Assembly (NCBI RefSeq): GCF_002156875.1
Contig: NZ_NCSY01000004.1
Coordinates: 1 to 64,000 of the forward strand
DNA length: 64,000 bases
Reading direction: 5' to 3'
Source of the DNA: Bacillus sp. EAC
Lineage (GTDB): Bacteria > Bacillota > Bacilli > Bacillales > Bacillaceae_G
Every line of letters starts with the position of its first letter. The first letter of the stretch is position 1. The notes beneath the pieces are model-generated. The model worked only from the letters and a program-made list of their open reading frames with translations. It had not been told where the DNA came from and did not search any database. Shown here piece by piece: positions 16,329-24,009 of this stretch. A program made the position numbers and the translations under genes.

Positions 16329-17630
16329 TTAAGATATTTTCTCTAGACGAATGCCCTCTTTTATAAGAGACAAGAAGCGAAACATTTCCATTGATAAAAT
16401 TGATCCACTCACCAAAACAGCACTGAAAACAAAACCGATCATTATATCGCTTGGTGTGAAATGGAAAAGGTACACAGCACTTATTGAATAGCCCGTTAAA
16501 ATGCTAATAAAAAAGATAAACATTCCAACGGCAAAGAGTAAGTTCGAACGGTGGCGAATCAGCATAACGTAAAATAACCCATACACAGAAAATAACAGCA
16601 TTGATTGTTCAAATGGAATAGAAGCAGCGATCTTAATACTGCTAAACATAAAATTGAAGAACCAATGAATTCCTTTTGAAAATAGAATGGTTGCGATCAC
16701 GATTGAAACATAAAAAGTAAGCTCTAACCATTTATTTTTCCTATTCAATAAAATTGCAGCAACTGTAATAAGTGTAATTGTTAGTAACAAGCTCCAAGAA
16801 GAAAAGAAATATACGAATTTAATAAGACCTTTATAGTTTACATTTATCAATGAGAATACAATTGTTTTAAAGATTGAATTGAACTTACCAAACTCATTAC
16901 TTACTAAATCCTGAATGATGCCAATCATTAAGGTAAAGAAAGTAATAAATATGATTAGAAAGGTTAATAATACAAACTTTATTTTTAAAAGGCTATTGTA
17001 TTTATGAAAAACCGATTGAAATATAAGGAACATAGACTCTTTTATAAAGACCCTGTTAGTTCTTACAATAAAATAAATAAGTGCAACAAAAGCAAAAACT
17101 ATACTACCTAGCACCAACCATTTTGTTATTACACTTTCGTATTGATGATATTTTGGACCCAGAACATTTCCTAACCAAATAAAGGTGCTTATCCATAGAA
17201 GGACACCTATATTTGCAAAAATGGAAAAAGAGCGGAAGGGAAGTTTAATCACGCCAGATATAATACTTGCAATATGTCTAACGCCAGGAATAAAGTAAGA
17301 AAATATCAATAAAATTTTTCCGTATTTTTGATACCAAATCTCCATTTTCTCCATTTTCTCAGGTCCCATATGAATGAAATGACCGTATTTACGGAAAAAA
17401 GGGGCACCAAGCTTATACCCTATCCAATAGGAAACTGTTACACCAATCATTCCACCAAATCCTGCAGAAATAATGGAGAGGATAAGATTCATCTTACCTT
17501 GATAACAAAGGACACCGACATAACTCATTAAAGCTTCATTTGGAATAGGTAAAATGATTAGTTCCAACATCAAGGATAAAAATAGAATAATATATCCATA
17601 CTCATTTAATAAATGAATGATTGCATTCAT
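16329..17630 (-). CDS. DedA-family protein fused to a degenerate PAP2 domain
   Basis: 433 aa membrane protein. Residues 1-190: DedA/VTT domain with the essential acidic residue in LELIILPIPNEALM and the arginine in YFIPGVRHIASIISG, so a lipid (undecaprenyl phosphate or PE) flippase activity is plausible. Residues about 220-430: PAP2-like topology, but the phosphatase motifs are gone: SIPFEQSMLLFSVYGL stands where FPSGHAMLSF-type is expected, and SAVYLFHFTPSDIMIGF where SRxYLGVHYPSD is expected (the Arg is lost). ATG at 17630 follows AGGAG with 8-nt spacing; an upstream TTG has no site. Next to pssA, as ybfM is in B. subtilis. Confidence 0.82.
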   Translation of the reverse strand: MNAIIHLLNEYGYIILFLSLMLELIILPIPNEALMSYVGVLCYQGKMNLILSIISAGFGGMIGVTVSYWIGYKLGAPFFRKYGHFIHMGPEKMEKMEIWYQKYGKILLIFSYFIPGVRHIASIISGVIKLPFRSFSIFANIGVLLWISTFIWLGNVLGPKYHQYESVITKWLVLGSIVFAFVALIYFIVRTNRVFIKESMFLIFQSVFHKYNSLLKIKFVLLTFLIIFITFFTLMIGIIQDLVSNEFGKFNSIFKTIVFSLINVNYKGLIKFVYFFSSWSLLLTITLITVAAILLNRKNKWLELTFYVSIVIATILFSKGIHWFFNFMFSSIKIAASIPFEQSMLLFSVYGLFYVMLIRHRSNLLFAVGMFIFFISILTGYSISAVYLFHFTPSDIMIGFVFSAVLVSGSILSMEMFRFLSLIKEGIRLEKIS

Positions 17631-17792
17631 TACTTCAGCTCCTAAAACACTCAAATAAAAGTAAATTTAAATTTATTTAATTCATCGTATCAAAATATAA
17701 AATAAAAAACATAGTAATATGATTAGGATTTCTGAAAAATTGGTATTTTTAGTATAAAAGTTAAGTGTACAAATTTCTCTCATAATATGTAA

Positions 17793-17835
17793 AACGAGCC
17801 TTAAGAATCGATTCTAGAGGCTCATTTTTATTTTT
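17793..17835 (+). terminator. hairpin with T tract in a gene-free gap
   Basis: GAGCCTTAAGAATC / GATTCTAGAGGCTC followed by ATTTTTATTTTT. No + strand gene is visible immediately upstream, so it may be a relic. Confidence 0.5.
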
Positions 17836-18003
17836 AGTTGTTCAGTTCTTAATTGTGATGTACTGATTTTTCAATAGTTTACATTGATCCTGGAAAATAT
17901 TTTAAGCTAGTATTGTGAACGTGTACCGGAATTGTCATAAGGTAATAACTTAAAGTATTACCTTCATTATTATTAAATGATATGCTGTGTAATATACTGT
18001 TAA

Positions 18004-18108
18004 TATTACAAAACGGATATAGAAGAAGGTACCGGCATAATCCCACATGAAATTATATTTATGGATTGTGGAAATCAATTATCTTTTATAGCAGAGCCTT
18101 TTAAATAG
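18004..18108 (+). pseudogene. possible C-terminal gene fragment
   Basis: Frame open from the TAA at 18001 to TAG at 18106, reading YYKTDIEEGTGIIPHEIIFM then DCGNQLSFIAEPFK. No start codon with a site. The composition looks like a conserved protein C-terminus, but I cannot name the family. The surrounding 17655-18150 otherwise holds only hairpins (for example GGTAATA / TATTACC at about 17941-17963). Confidence 0.3.
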
Positions 18109-18150
18109 TAAATGTTTTTGAAAAAATATAACTTATTAATACTTTTATCA

Positions 18151-18180
18151 TTGACAGATTAGTTATGCTACCTCTATAAT
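18151..18180 (+). promoter_or_regulatory. SigA promoter of T-box transcript
   Basis: Perfect TTGACA (18151-18156) and TATAAT (18175-18180) with 18-nt spacer. Confidence 0.8.
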
Positions 18181-18186
18181 ACAAAA

Positions 18187-18473
18187 CATACTTACTGCAG
18201 TAAGAAATGATTATATTAACATATTAAGCAATGATGGGAATTTCAGTAGTGCTTATCTCACTGTTTTAGAGAGCTGATGGAAGGTGGAAATCAGTACAAA
18301 GATAAGGATGAATTACAACCCCTGAGCATTTTTTTCGAAATAAAGATTATCTTTATAGAGGGAAAAACGGTCAAAAACGATCGTTAACAAATTCGAGAGG
18401 CAGACTTGGTCTGCAACTAGGGTGGTACCGCGAACTTTTCGTCCCTACTGATACAATCAGTAGGGGCTTTTTT
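18187..18473 (+). promoter_or_regulatory. T-box riboswitch 1 (Tyr UAC or Leu UUA specifier)
   Basis: Contains AGAGAGCTGATGGAAGGTG (distal stem I), the loop-E pair AGTA ... GAA, the specifier strand GAATTACAA (18310-18318), the T-box AGGGTGGTACCGCG (18419-18432) and terminator CCCTACTGAT / ATCAGTAGGG with T run (18443-18473). The antiterminator uses GGTGGTACCGCG plus CGTCCC. Reading TAC (followed by the usual purine) gives Tyr; reading the triplet right after GAA gives TTA (Leu). Confidence 0.93.
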
Positions 18474-18499
18474 ATTTTATGAAAAACTTAATATCGGAT

Positions 18500-18756
18500 A
18501 TGCAATGAAAGGAACACAGTAATGCTAGTTTCCCTGTTTTAGAGAACTGATGGAAGGTGCGAATCAGTACATAAACAAGCATGAATTACAGTCCTGGAGC
18601 AATCTTTTTCGAAGTAAAGGGTGACTTTTAGAACGGGAAAGACGGTCATTTGATCGTTAATCAAAATCAAGAGACAGACATTTATTTAAGTCTGTAATTA
18701 GGGTGGTAACACGGTGTAAATCGTCCCTGTCGTAAATGACAGGGACGATTTTTTTA
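18500..18756 (+). promoter_or_regulatory. T-box riboswitch 2, in tandem
   Basis: AGAGAACTGATGGAAGGTGCG, specifier strand GAATTACAG (18583-18591), T-box AGGGTGGTAACACGG (18700-18714) and terminator GTCCCTGTC / GACAGGGAC with T run (18723-18755). Same specifier context as T-box 1. No separate promoter is evident between the two, so both probably act in series on one transcript. Confidence 0.93.
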
Positions 18757-18784
18757 TATTAAATCTTATTGAGGAGAAAAAAAT

Positions 18785-20119
18785 ATGGAATTACAAAAGA
18801 AATTATTACCAAGACATATCCGTTTAATGGCACTCGGGGGAGCCATCGGAACAGGTATTTTTAAAGGAACTTCTGAAACAGTATCGATAGCGGGGCCAGC
18901 AGTTATATTTTCTTATCTGTTTGCTGGTTTATTACTTCTAGTTGTAATGAGTGCAATTGCCGAGATGGCTATCGCTTTCCCTGGGTTGAATATGAAAGGG
19001 TTTATTCGAAAAGCGTTTGGGACTAAGGTGTCCTTTGTAATCGGGTGGCTTTACTGTTTTATGTGGATCGTAGTTTGTGTCATTGAAGTTATAGCTGCTG
19101 GAAGCTTTCTACAGTATTGGTTTCCTTCTATGTCTTTATGGTCATTAAGTTTTATTAGTGCTATTTTTATTGTTGCCATTAATTTTATGAATGTGAAACG
19201 TTACGGTGAAATCGAATTTTGGTTTGCCGGAATAAAAATTACGATGATTGTTTTATTTATTGTTTTAGGGGCATGTATACTATTTGGAATCATCCCAAGT
19301 AATGACAGTAACTATATTCAAAATTACGTACAACACCAAGGCTTCTTCCCGCACGGTTGGTCGGGAGTGTTTTCGGCACTATTAATTGTAATTTTTTCTT
19401 ACGGTGGATCTGAACTGATCGGATTGACCTTAACTGAAACGAAGGATGCAGAGAAGGTATTGCCTAAAGTGATAAAAGGAGTAATTTGGAGAATTGTGAT
19501 ATTCTATACGCTCCCAATCCTTATCATTTGTGGTTTAATTCCATGGAATGAAATTGGAAATCAAGCTAGTCCGTTTGTACAAGTATTATCTACAGTTGGA
19601 TTTAAAGGAGCGGCTCATATAATGAATTTCGTCCTTATTACAGCTGTTCTGTCTGCAGCAAACTCTGGTATTTATGGTTGTACACGGATGATGTACTCTT
19701 TAGCCGCGGAAGGTGAAGCACCAAAGCTGTTTTCATATGTTTCTAAAAACGGTGTGCCTATTTATACTGTTATTTTAAGTGCAATTATTCTTGTTGGTGG
19801 TACATTTGTTGCGTACTTTTCACCTGATCGTGTTTTTGGCTATTTGATGGCAATACCAGGATTTACAGTTTCATTAGTTTGGATTAGCATATGTTTAGCT
19901 CAATTGAAGCTTCGTAAAACATATAAAGACATTCCACATTTTAAAGTATGGGGATTTCCATATGCCACTTCTTTTACTGTAATAGCGCTAAGTATTAGTT
20001 GTGTGGCATTTGCATTTAGCGAACAGAATAGATTGAGTATGTTTGTTTGTCTAAGTATGTTAATTATTTTAATTATATGTTCACTTTTAAGAGACAAAAA
20101 AAGTAAAAAAAATAAGTAA
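18785..20119 (+). CDS. amino acid permease (APC superfamily, AAT type)
   Basis: 444 aa, twelve predicted TM helices. Begins with the family hallmark LLPRHIRLMALGGAIGTGIF (substrate backbone-binding GGAIGTGIF in TM1) and has the TM6 region FSYGGSELIGLTLTETKDAEK. ATG after GAGGAGA. Controlled by two tandem T-boxes, so uptake is switched on by uncharged tRNA; the substrate is the cognate amino acid of the specifier (Tyr or Leu). The B. subtilis T-box-controlled permease YvbW is the nearest parallel by design. Confidence 0.88.
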   Translation: MELQKKLLPRHIRLMALGGAIGTGIFKGTSETVSIAGPAVIFSYLFAGLLLLVVMSAIAEMAIAFPGLNMKGFIRKAFGTKVSFVIGWLYCFMWIVVCVIEVIAAGSFLQYWFPSMSLWSLSFISAIFIVAINFMNVKRYGEIEFWFAGIKITMIVLFIVLGACILFGIIPSNDSNYIQNYVQHQGFFPHGWSGVFSALLIVIFSYGGSELIGLTLTETKDAEKVLPKVIKGVIWRIVIFYTLPILIICGLIPWNEIGNQASPFVQVLSTVGFKGAAHIMNFVLITAVLSAANSGIYGCTRMMYSLAAEGEAPKLFSYVSKNGVPIYTVILSAIILVGGTFVAYFSPDRVFGYLMAIPGFTVSLVWISICLAQLKLRKTYKDIPHFKVWGFPYATSFTVIALSISCVAFAFSEQNRLSMFVCLSMLIILIICSLLRDKKSKKNK

Positions 20120-20143
20120 ATACCCAGTAAGAATCGGATTTTT

Positions 20144-20186
20144 AAAAAACAGAGAAACCCAAGTGACGGGTTTTTCTGTTTTTTTG
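20144..20186 (+). terminator. terminator of permease gene
   Basis: AAAACAGAGAAACCC / GGGTTTTTCTGTTTTTTT. Confidence 0.85.
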
Positions 20187-20311
20187 CTCTGTAAATATAA
20201 ATTGCTGATATTTAAATAAAGGCTAGTCAAGAGAGTATGTGGCCGGTAATACGGAAACCAAGTAGTTTAGCAGTTGTTTTTTAGAAGTTATATTTAGACC
20301 TAGTATCAAGA

Positions 20312-20345
20312 TTTTCATCATTTTTTCATAAACCATCGTTATAAT
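20312..20345 (+). promoter_or_regulatory. direct-repeat operator and -10 of bcrC-like gene
   Basis: TTTTCAT (20312-20318) and TTTTCAT (20323-20329), spacing 11 bp, then 10 nt to TATAAT (20340-20345). Confidence 0.6.
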
Positions 20346-20379
20346 GATTCGGGACTTACCTAAATTGGAGGAGAAATTA

Positions 20380-20970
20380 ATGAATTACTCATTATTTAAA
20401 TTGATAAATGGTTTCGCAGGAAAATCCGAAGTATTAGATCAAGCAATGATTATCTTGTCTAAATCCGCAATCATTATCGCGATTGGTCTTGTAATGTATT
20501 TATGGTTTCTAAATAAAAATGAACGTAAGTATACAGCCTTTTATATCGGATTAACACTTATTTTAGCATTAGGAAGTAATTACATTATCCACGCATTTTA
20601 TTACCATCCACGACCATTTATTTCACATCATGTTGTAAAACTTATTAGTCATTCATCGGACTCTTCATTTGTAAGTGATCACGGAACATTAGTATTTTCG
20701 ATTGCTTTTATCTTATTAATGAGAAAAGATCGATTAGCGAAATTTACTTTACTATGGGCAATTTTAGTTGGTCTATCTCGTATTTATGTTGGAGTGCACT
20801 ATCCTTTAGATATAATCGGTGCAATTATTTTGTCAGGGATTACTTCACTTGTTGTTATTAAAACGGCCTCTTTAACAAACCCTATAATGAAAATATTAAT
20901 GAAACTAAACGAATTTATAGTAAGGAAAGTTCCATTTTTAAATAATAAAGAGCTTAAATCCTTAGATTAA
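20380..20970 (+). CDS. bcrC: undecaprenyl-diphosphatase, BcrC-like PAP2 protein
   Basis: Recycles undecaprenyl pyrophosphate to the monophosphate carrier on the outer membrane face; homologues give bacitracin resistance. 196 aa (B. subtilis BcrC 193). Motifs: YYHPRPF (motif 1), SFVSDHGTLVFSIA (motif 2; Val replaces the Pro of the usual FPSDHG), LSRIYVGVHYPLDIIGA (motif 3 with catalytic Arg and His). ATG at 20380 follows GGAGGAGA; an upstream in-frame ATG at 20344 has no site. Carries the two-repeat operator shared with three other genes, rather than an obvious ECF promoter. Confidence 0.87.
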   Translation: MNYSLFKLINGFAGKSEVLDQAMIILSKSAIIIAIGLVMYLWFLNKNERKYTAFYIGLTLILALGSNYIIHAFYYHPRPFISHHVVKLISHSSDSSFVSDHGTLVFSIAFILLMRKDRLAKFTLLWAILVGLSRIYVGVHYPLDIIGAIILSGITSLVVIKTASLTNPIMKILMKLNEFIVRKVPFLNNKELKSLD

Positions 20971-21091
20971 AAAAACAAAATTGATGTAAGAAAATGGAAA
21001 TGTTAATGATAGAGTTGAAGAGATAAAAGCTGGAGAAGATAATATTAATACTACTCCAAGAAATATAAAAAAAATTTAAAAAATTTACAGA

Positions 21092-21125
21092 TTTTCATTG
21101 GATTTTCATTATTCTCATGTACATT
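21092..21125 (+). promoter_or_regulatory. direct-repeat operator and -10 of the glycosyltransferase unit
   Basis: TTTTCAT (21092-21098) and TTTTCAT (21103-21109), spacing 11 bp, then 10 nt to TACATT (21120-21125). Confidence 0.55.
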
Positions 21126-21152
21126 GTAAATGAAATAAAAAGGAGGACAAAT

Positions 21153-21302
21153 ATGGAGCAATTAGTTTCATAAGTGTTTGACATACGTTATAAACTAATT
21201 CAACTTCCATATTGGTTTAAAAATAAAAATTATGATGAATTTTCAATCATTGGCTTATCGGGACCTTTGAAAATTACTTGGAATATAAGTAAAAAGTGGT
21301 AG
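21153..21302 (+). pseudogene. small ORF split by an in-frame stop
   Basis: ATG follows a strong AAGGAGGA site, but codon 7 is TAA (21171-21173). The same frame then continues open for 42 codons: VFDIRYKLIQLPYWFKNKNY ... LSGPLKITWNISKKW. The downstream part is protein-like (aromatic and basic), and GTG follows the stop directly. Either a small gene inactivated by a nonsense mutation, a hexapeptide leader before a GTG-initiated 42-aa peptide, or chance. It sits 14 nt before the glycosyltransferase gene. Confidence 0.4.
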
Positions 21303-21316
21303 AAGGTGGATAGATT

Positions 21317-22423
21317 ATGGAAAAGCAATCTAAAGTACTTGTGGTAACTTCAAGTTTTGGAAGTGGGCATAAACAAGTTTCCAAAGCATTAAAAAGTGAA
21401 TTTGAACATTGTAATTTTAAGAATGTAACGATCATTGACTTATATGATGAAGCGTATCCTACTTTAAATACTTTCGCCAAAAGTTTACATTTACAATTGT
21501 TTCAACATGCCCAAACAATGTACAAATGGTTTTTTTATGGATCAGAAAAAATTTGTAACACAGCTATCTTTGACTGGCTTTTAGAAAGAAGCGGTAAAAA
21601 AATAAAAAGTATTCTTGAAAATGAAAAACCAGATATTATTGTAACAACGTTTCCGGTTGGTACAGTGGCTAAATGGAAAAAAAAATCTGTACACCCATTC
21701 AAATTATATACAGTTATAACTGACTACTATATACACCGTTCATGGATTCATGAAGAAATTGATCGTTATTATATTGCAACTGAAGAATTAAAATATCAAA
21801 TGGTGGATTTAGGAGTATCTTTGTCAAAAATTTATGTAAGTGGTATACCTCTTCGTAAAGAGTTTAGAGAAATAATGCCGATCATAAATGAAAAGAGTAA
21901 TAAATCAGTGTTAAATTATCAGATTTTAATTGTTGCTGGTGCGTTCGGGATTTTAAAAGATGTAGAAAAAATAGCCAAGCAATTACTTACTGATGAAAAG
22001 TTGAATGTAATGGTTGTGTGTGGAAATAATAGGATTTTATATAAAAAACTAATTAATTTAGAAGAAGAATACAAGGGTAGAATTCATGTGTATGGTTACG
22101 TGAATGATATACAAAATCTATATCGAAAAGCAGATTTATTAATTACAAAACCTGGTGGTATAACATTAACAGAATGTATTGCATGTAGTTTACCAACTAT
22201 TCTTTATCGTCCAACTCCAGGTCAAGAGATTGAGAATTCACGCGTATTTGAAAATGTTGGAGCATCGGTTACAGTTAAGACTATAAAAGAGTTAATTGAA
22301 TTTATAGATCAAATTCTTGCGAAGCCTAATGCTTTAGATCAAATGAAATCTTCATTGCGAATGCTCTATAAAGGATTTAGTTCACAATTAATTGTGAATG
22401 ATATTTTTAGTTCCACTTCTTAG
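21317..22423 (+). CDS. UgtP-like processive diacylglycerol glucosyltransferase
   Basis: GT28 (MurG-like) enzyme transferring glucose from UDP-glucose to diacylglycerol at the inner membrane face, giving glycolipid and the lipoteichoic acid anchor. 368 aa (UgtP 382). N-terminal MGDG-synthase domain: TSSFGSGHKQVSKAL; nucleotide-sugar site: VYGYVNDIQNLYRKADLLIT and KPGGITLTECIA. RBS AGAAGGTGG. As the window does not show the chromosomal ugtP locus, this may be a second paralogue. Downstream of the two-repeat operator at 21092. Confidence 0.85.
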   Translation: MEKQSKVLVVTSSFGSGHKQVSKALKSEFEHCNFKNVTIIDLYDEAYPTLNTFAKSLHLQLFQHAQTMYKWFFYGSEKICNTAIFDWLLERSGKKIKSILENEKPDIIVTTFPVGTVAKWKKKSVHPFKLYTVITDYYIHRSWIHEEIDRYYIATEELKYQMVDLGVSLSKIYVSGIPLRKEFREIMPIINEKSNKSVLNYQILIVAGAFGILKDVEKIAKQLLTDEKLNVMVVCGNNRILYKKLINLEEEYKGRIHVYGYVNDIQNLYRKADLLITKPGGITLTECIACSLPTILYRPTPGQEIENSRVFENVGASVTVKTIKELIEFIDQILAKPNALDQMKSSLRMLYKGFSSQLIVNDIFSSTS

Positions 22424-22424
22424 T

Positions 22425-22457
22425 AAAAAAAGAGAGTAACTGAAACTCTCTTTTTTG
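22425..22457. terminator. bidirectional terminator
   Basis: AAAAAAAGAGAGT / ACTCTCTTTTTT between two convergent genes. Confidence 0.9.
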
Positions 22458-22469
22458 TATTTCTTCTTA

Positions 22470-23171
22470 TTAACTTTTAAATTCATCAACCCTTACAAAC
22501 TGATATTGTTTTTCTTGGCAATAAGTAATGAAGCTTTCTAAAGCCTCAATTGTATTGAGCGGTGCATTTTCATCTGCTCCAAGAGTCTTACCATTATCAT
22601 GTAGTAAAATGATGGAACCTGGTTTGGTATTTTTTACTAGTCGATCTAAAATACCTTTGCTTCCTTGTTTACTATTCCAATCATAAGCCATAACTGTCCA
22701 CAATATCGTATTGTATTTTCTTTGAAAGAAAATAGGAAGTGATACTAAGCCCCACGGTGGGCGGTAAAAATTAGGTTCAGCTTTTGTAAGTTCTTTAATA
22801 ATCTTACCAGTTTTTTCTATTTGTTTATGTAATACCTTTGGACTTAAGAACCAACTGCATGTATGGAAATAATTATGAATACCAATTAGATGACCTTCTT
22901 CATGAATTCGTTTAATGATTGTTGGATTATTTTCAGCTTCAGATCCTAACACAAAAAACGTAGCTTTTATCGAATGACTTTTAAGTAAATCTAAAATAAT
23001 TGGTGTATAAGTTGGATTTGGGCCATCGTCAAATGTTAAAGCAATACTAGAATGACTCTTTAAACGATTAGTCGAACGAATCTCAAACACACGTGTTAAA
23101 AAACTAGGAATAAGAGCGTAAATAACAAAAAATACTAAAAAAATACAGCCGATTATCAAGAAAAAAAACAA
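22470..23171 (-). CDS. membrane-anchored polysaccharide deacetylase
   Basis: 233 aa, NodB domain after one N-terminal TM helix. NodB motifs: LTFDDGPNP (motif 1, Asp pair), HNYFHTCSW (motif 2; metal His), RPPWG (motif 3), ILLHDNG (motif 5). Probably removes N-acetyl groups from peptidoglycan or a surface polymer outside the cell. TTG start 9 nt after GAGGAG. Convergent with the glycosyltransferase gene. A second NodB protein lies at 27332. Confidence 0.87.
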   Translation of the reverse strand: MFFFLIIGCIFLVFFVIYALIPSFLTRVFEIRSTNRLKSHSSIALTFDDGPNPTYTPIILDLLKSHSIKATFFVLGSEAENNPTIIKRIHEEGHLIGIHNYFHTCSWFLSPKVLHKQIEKTGKIIKELTKAEPNFYRPPWGLVSLPIFFQRKYNTILWTVMAYDWNSKQGSKGILDRLVKNTKPGSIILLHDNGKTLGADENAPLNTIEALESFITYCQEKQYQFVRVDEFKS

Positions 23172-23334
23172 TTTTAATTTCTCCTCACGAACATTTACTT
23201 AGAAGATTAACATAACATTTTAAATATCCTAATACAATATTTCTTGCTTAGAAGAGGGATAGTAAAATTTAACGAAAACTAATTATGGAAACAATGGACA
23301 CAGGAAAGAGAAATAAAAGTAAGAGGGGATATTA

Positions 23335-24009
23335 TTGAGAATATTATTTGCTGAAGACGATCATAAATTAGGAAAATTAACTACTCATCTATTAAAAGCG
23401 CAAACACCTTTTCAAATTGAGTGGTGCACGAATGGAAGAGAAGCATTAGAACTTGCGTCACATACTAACTTTGACTTAATTATTTTAGATTGGATGTTGC
23501 CTGAAGTCAGTGGTTTAAACATTTGCAAAAAACTTCGAGGGGATGGGTTTAAAGGTCCAATACTTATGTTGACAGCAAAAGACAGTATTAATCATCGAGT
23601 AGAAGGTTTAGAAGCTGGAGCGGATGATTATTTGATAAAGCCATTTAATTTTAGTGAACTTATTGCAAGAATTAAAGTGTTAAATAGACGAAATTTTGCT
23701 CCTTTACAAGAAGAAGTAATGACATTAGAAGATTTAACCTATAATCGGACAAGCTATAGCCTTAATAGAGGAGATCATCAAATAGTATTAACTCAAAGAG
23801 AGTTCCAATTATTTGATTTACTAGTAAAAAATCGGGGCATTGTTCTAACAAGAGAAGTTATATTTGAACGAGTGTGGGGAAATGATTCAGAAGTAACAAG
23901 TAATACAGTAGATGCGTATGTCAAAAATCTAAGGAAAAAAATAGATTTGCCCAATCAGCAGACTTATATAAAAAGTATTAGAGGTGTTGGATATACAATC
24001 GAAAAATGA
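23335..24009 (+). CDS. OmpR-family response regulator
   Basis: 224 aa. Receiver with acidic pocket EDD (residues 7-9), phospho-acceptor Asp52 in LIILDWMLP and Lys in YLIKPF; C-terminal winged helix ending in RGVGYTIEK. TTG start after AGAGGGGAT. Stop overlaps the kinase start by 26 nt, so the pair is translationally coupled. Candidate regulator of the four TTTTCAT-repeat promoters in this region (inference). Confidence 0.92.
   Translation: MRILFAEDDHKLGKLTTHLLKAQTPFQIEWCTNGREALELASHTNFDLIILDWMLPEVSGLNICKKLRGDGFKGPILMLTAKDSINHRVEGLEAGADDYLIKPFNFSELIARIKVLNRRNFAPLQEEVMTLEDLTYNRTSYSLNRGDHQIVLTQREFQLFDLLVKNRGIVLTREVIFERVWGNDSEVTSNTVDAYVKNLRKKIDLPNQQTYIKSIRGVGYTIEK

Noticed and set aside
17655-17760. 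TTTTCAT-type repeat upstream of the DedA-PAP2 gene on the reverse strand
   Set aside because: TTTTCAG and a later AATCAT do not keep the 11-bp period, so the gene was not added to the proposed regulon.
21110-21125. Third TTTTCAT repeat (TCTCATG) before the glycosyltransferase unit
   Set aside because: Only partial match and overlaps the promoter -10 region; not counted.
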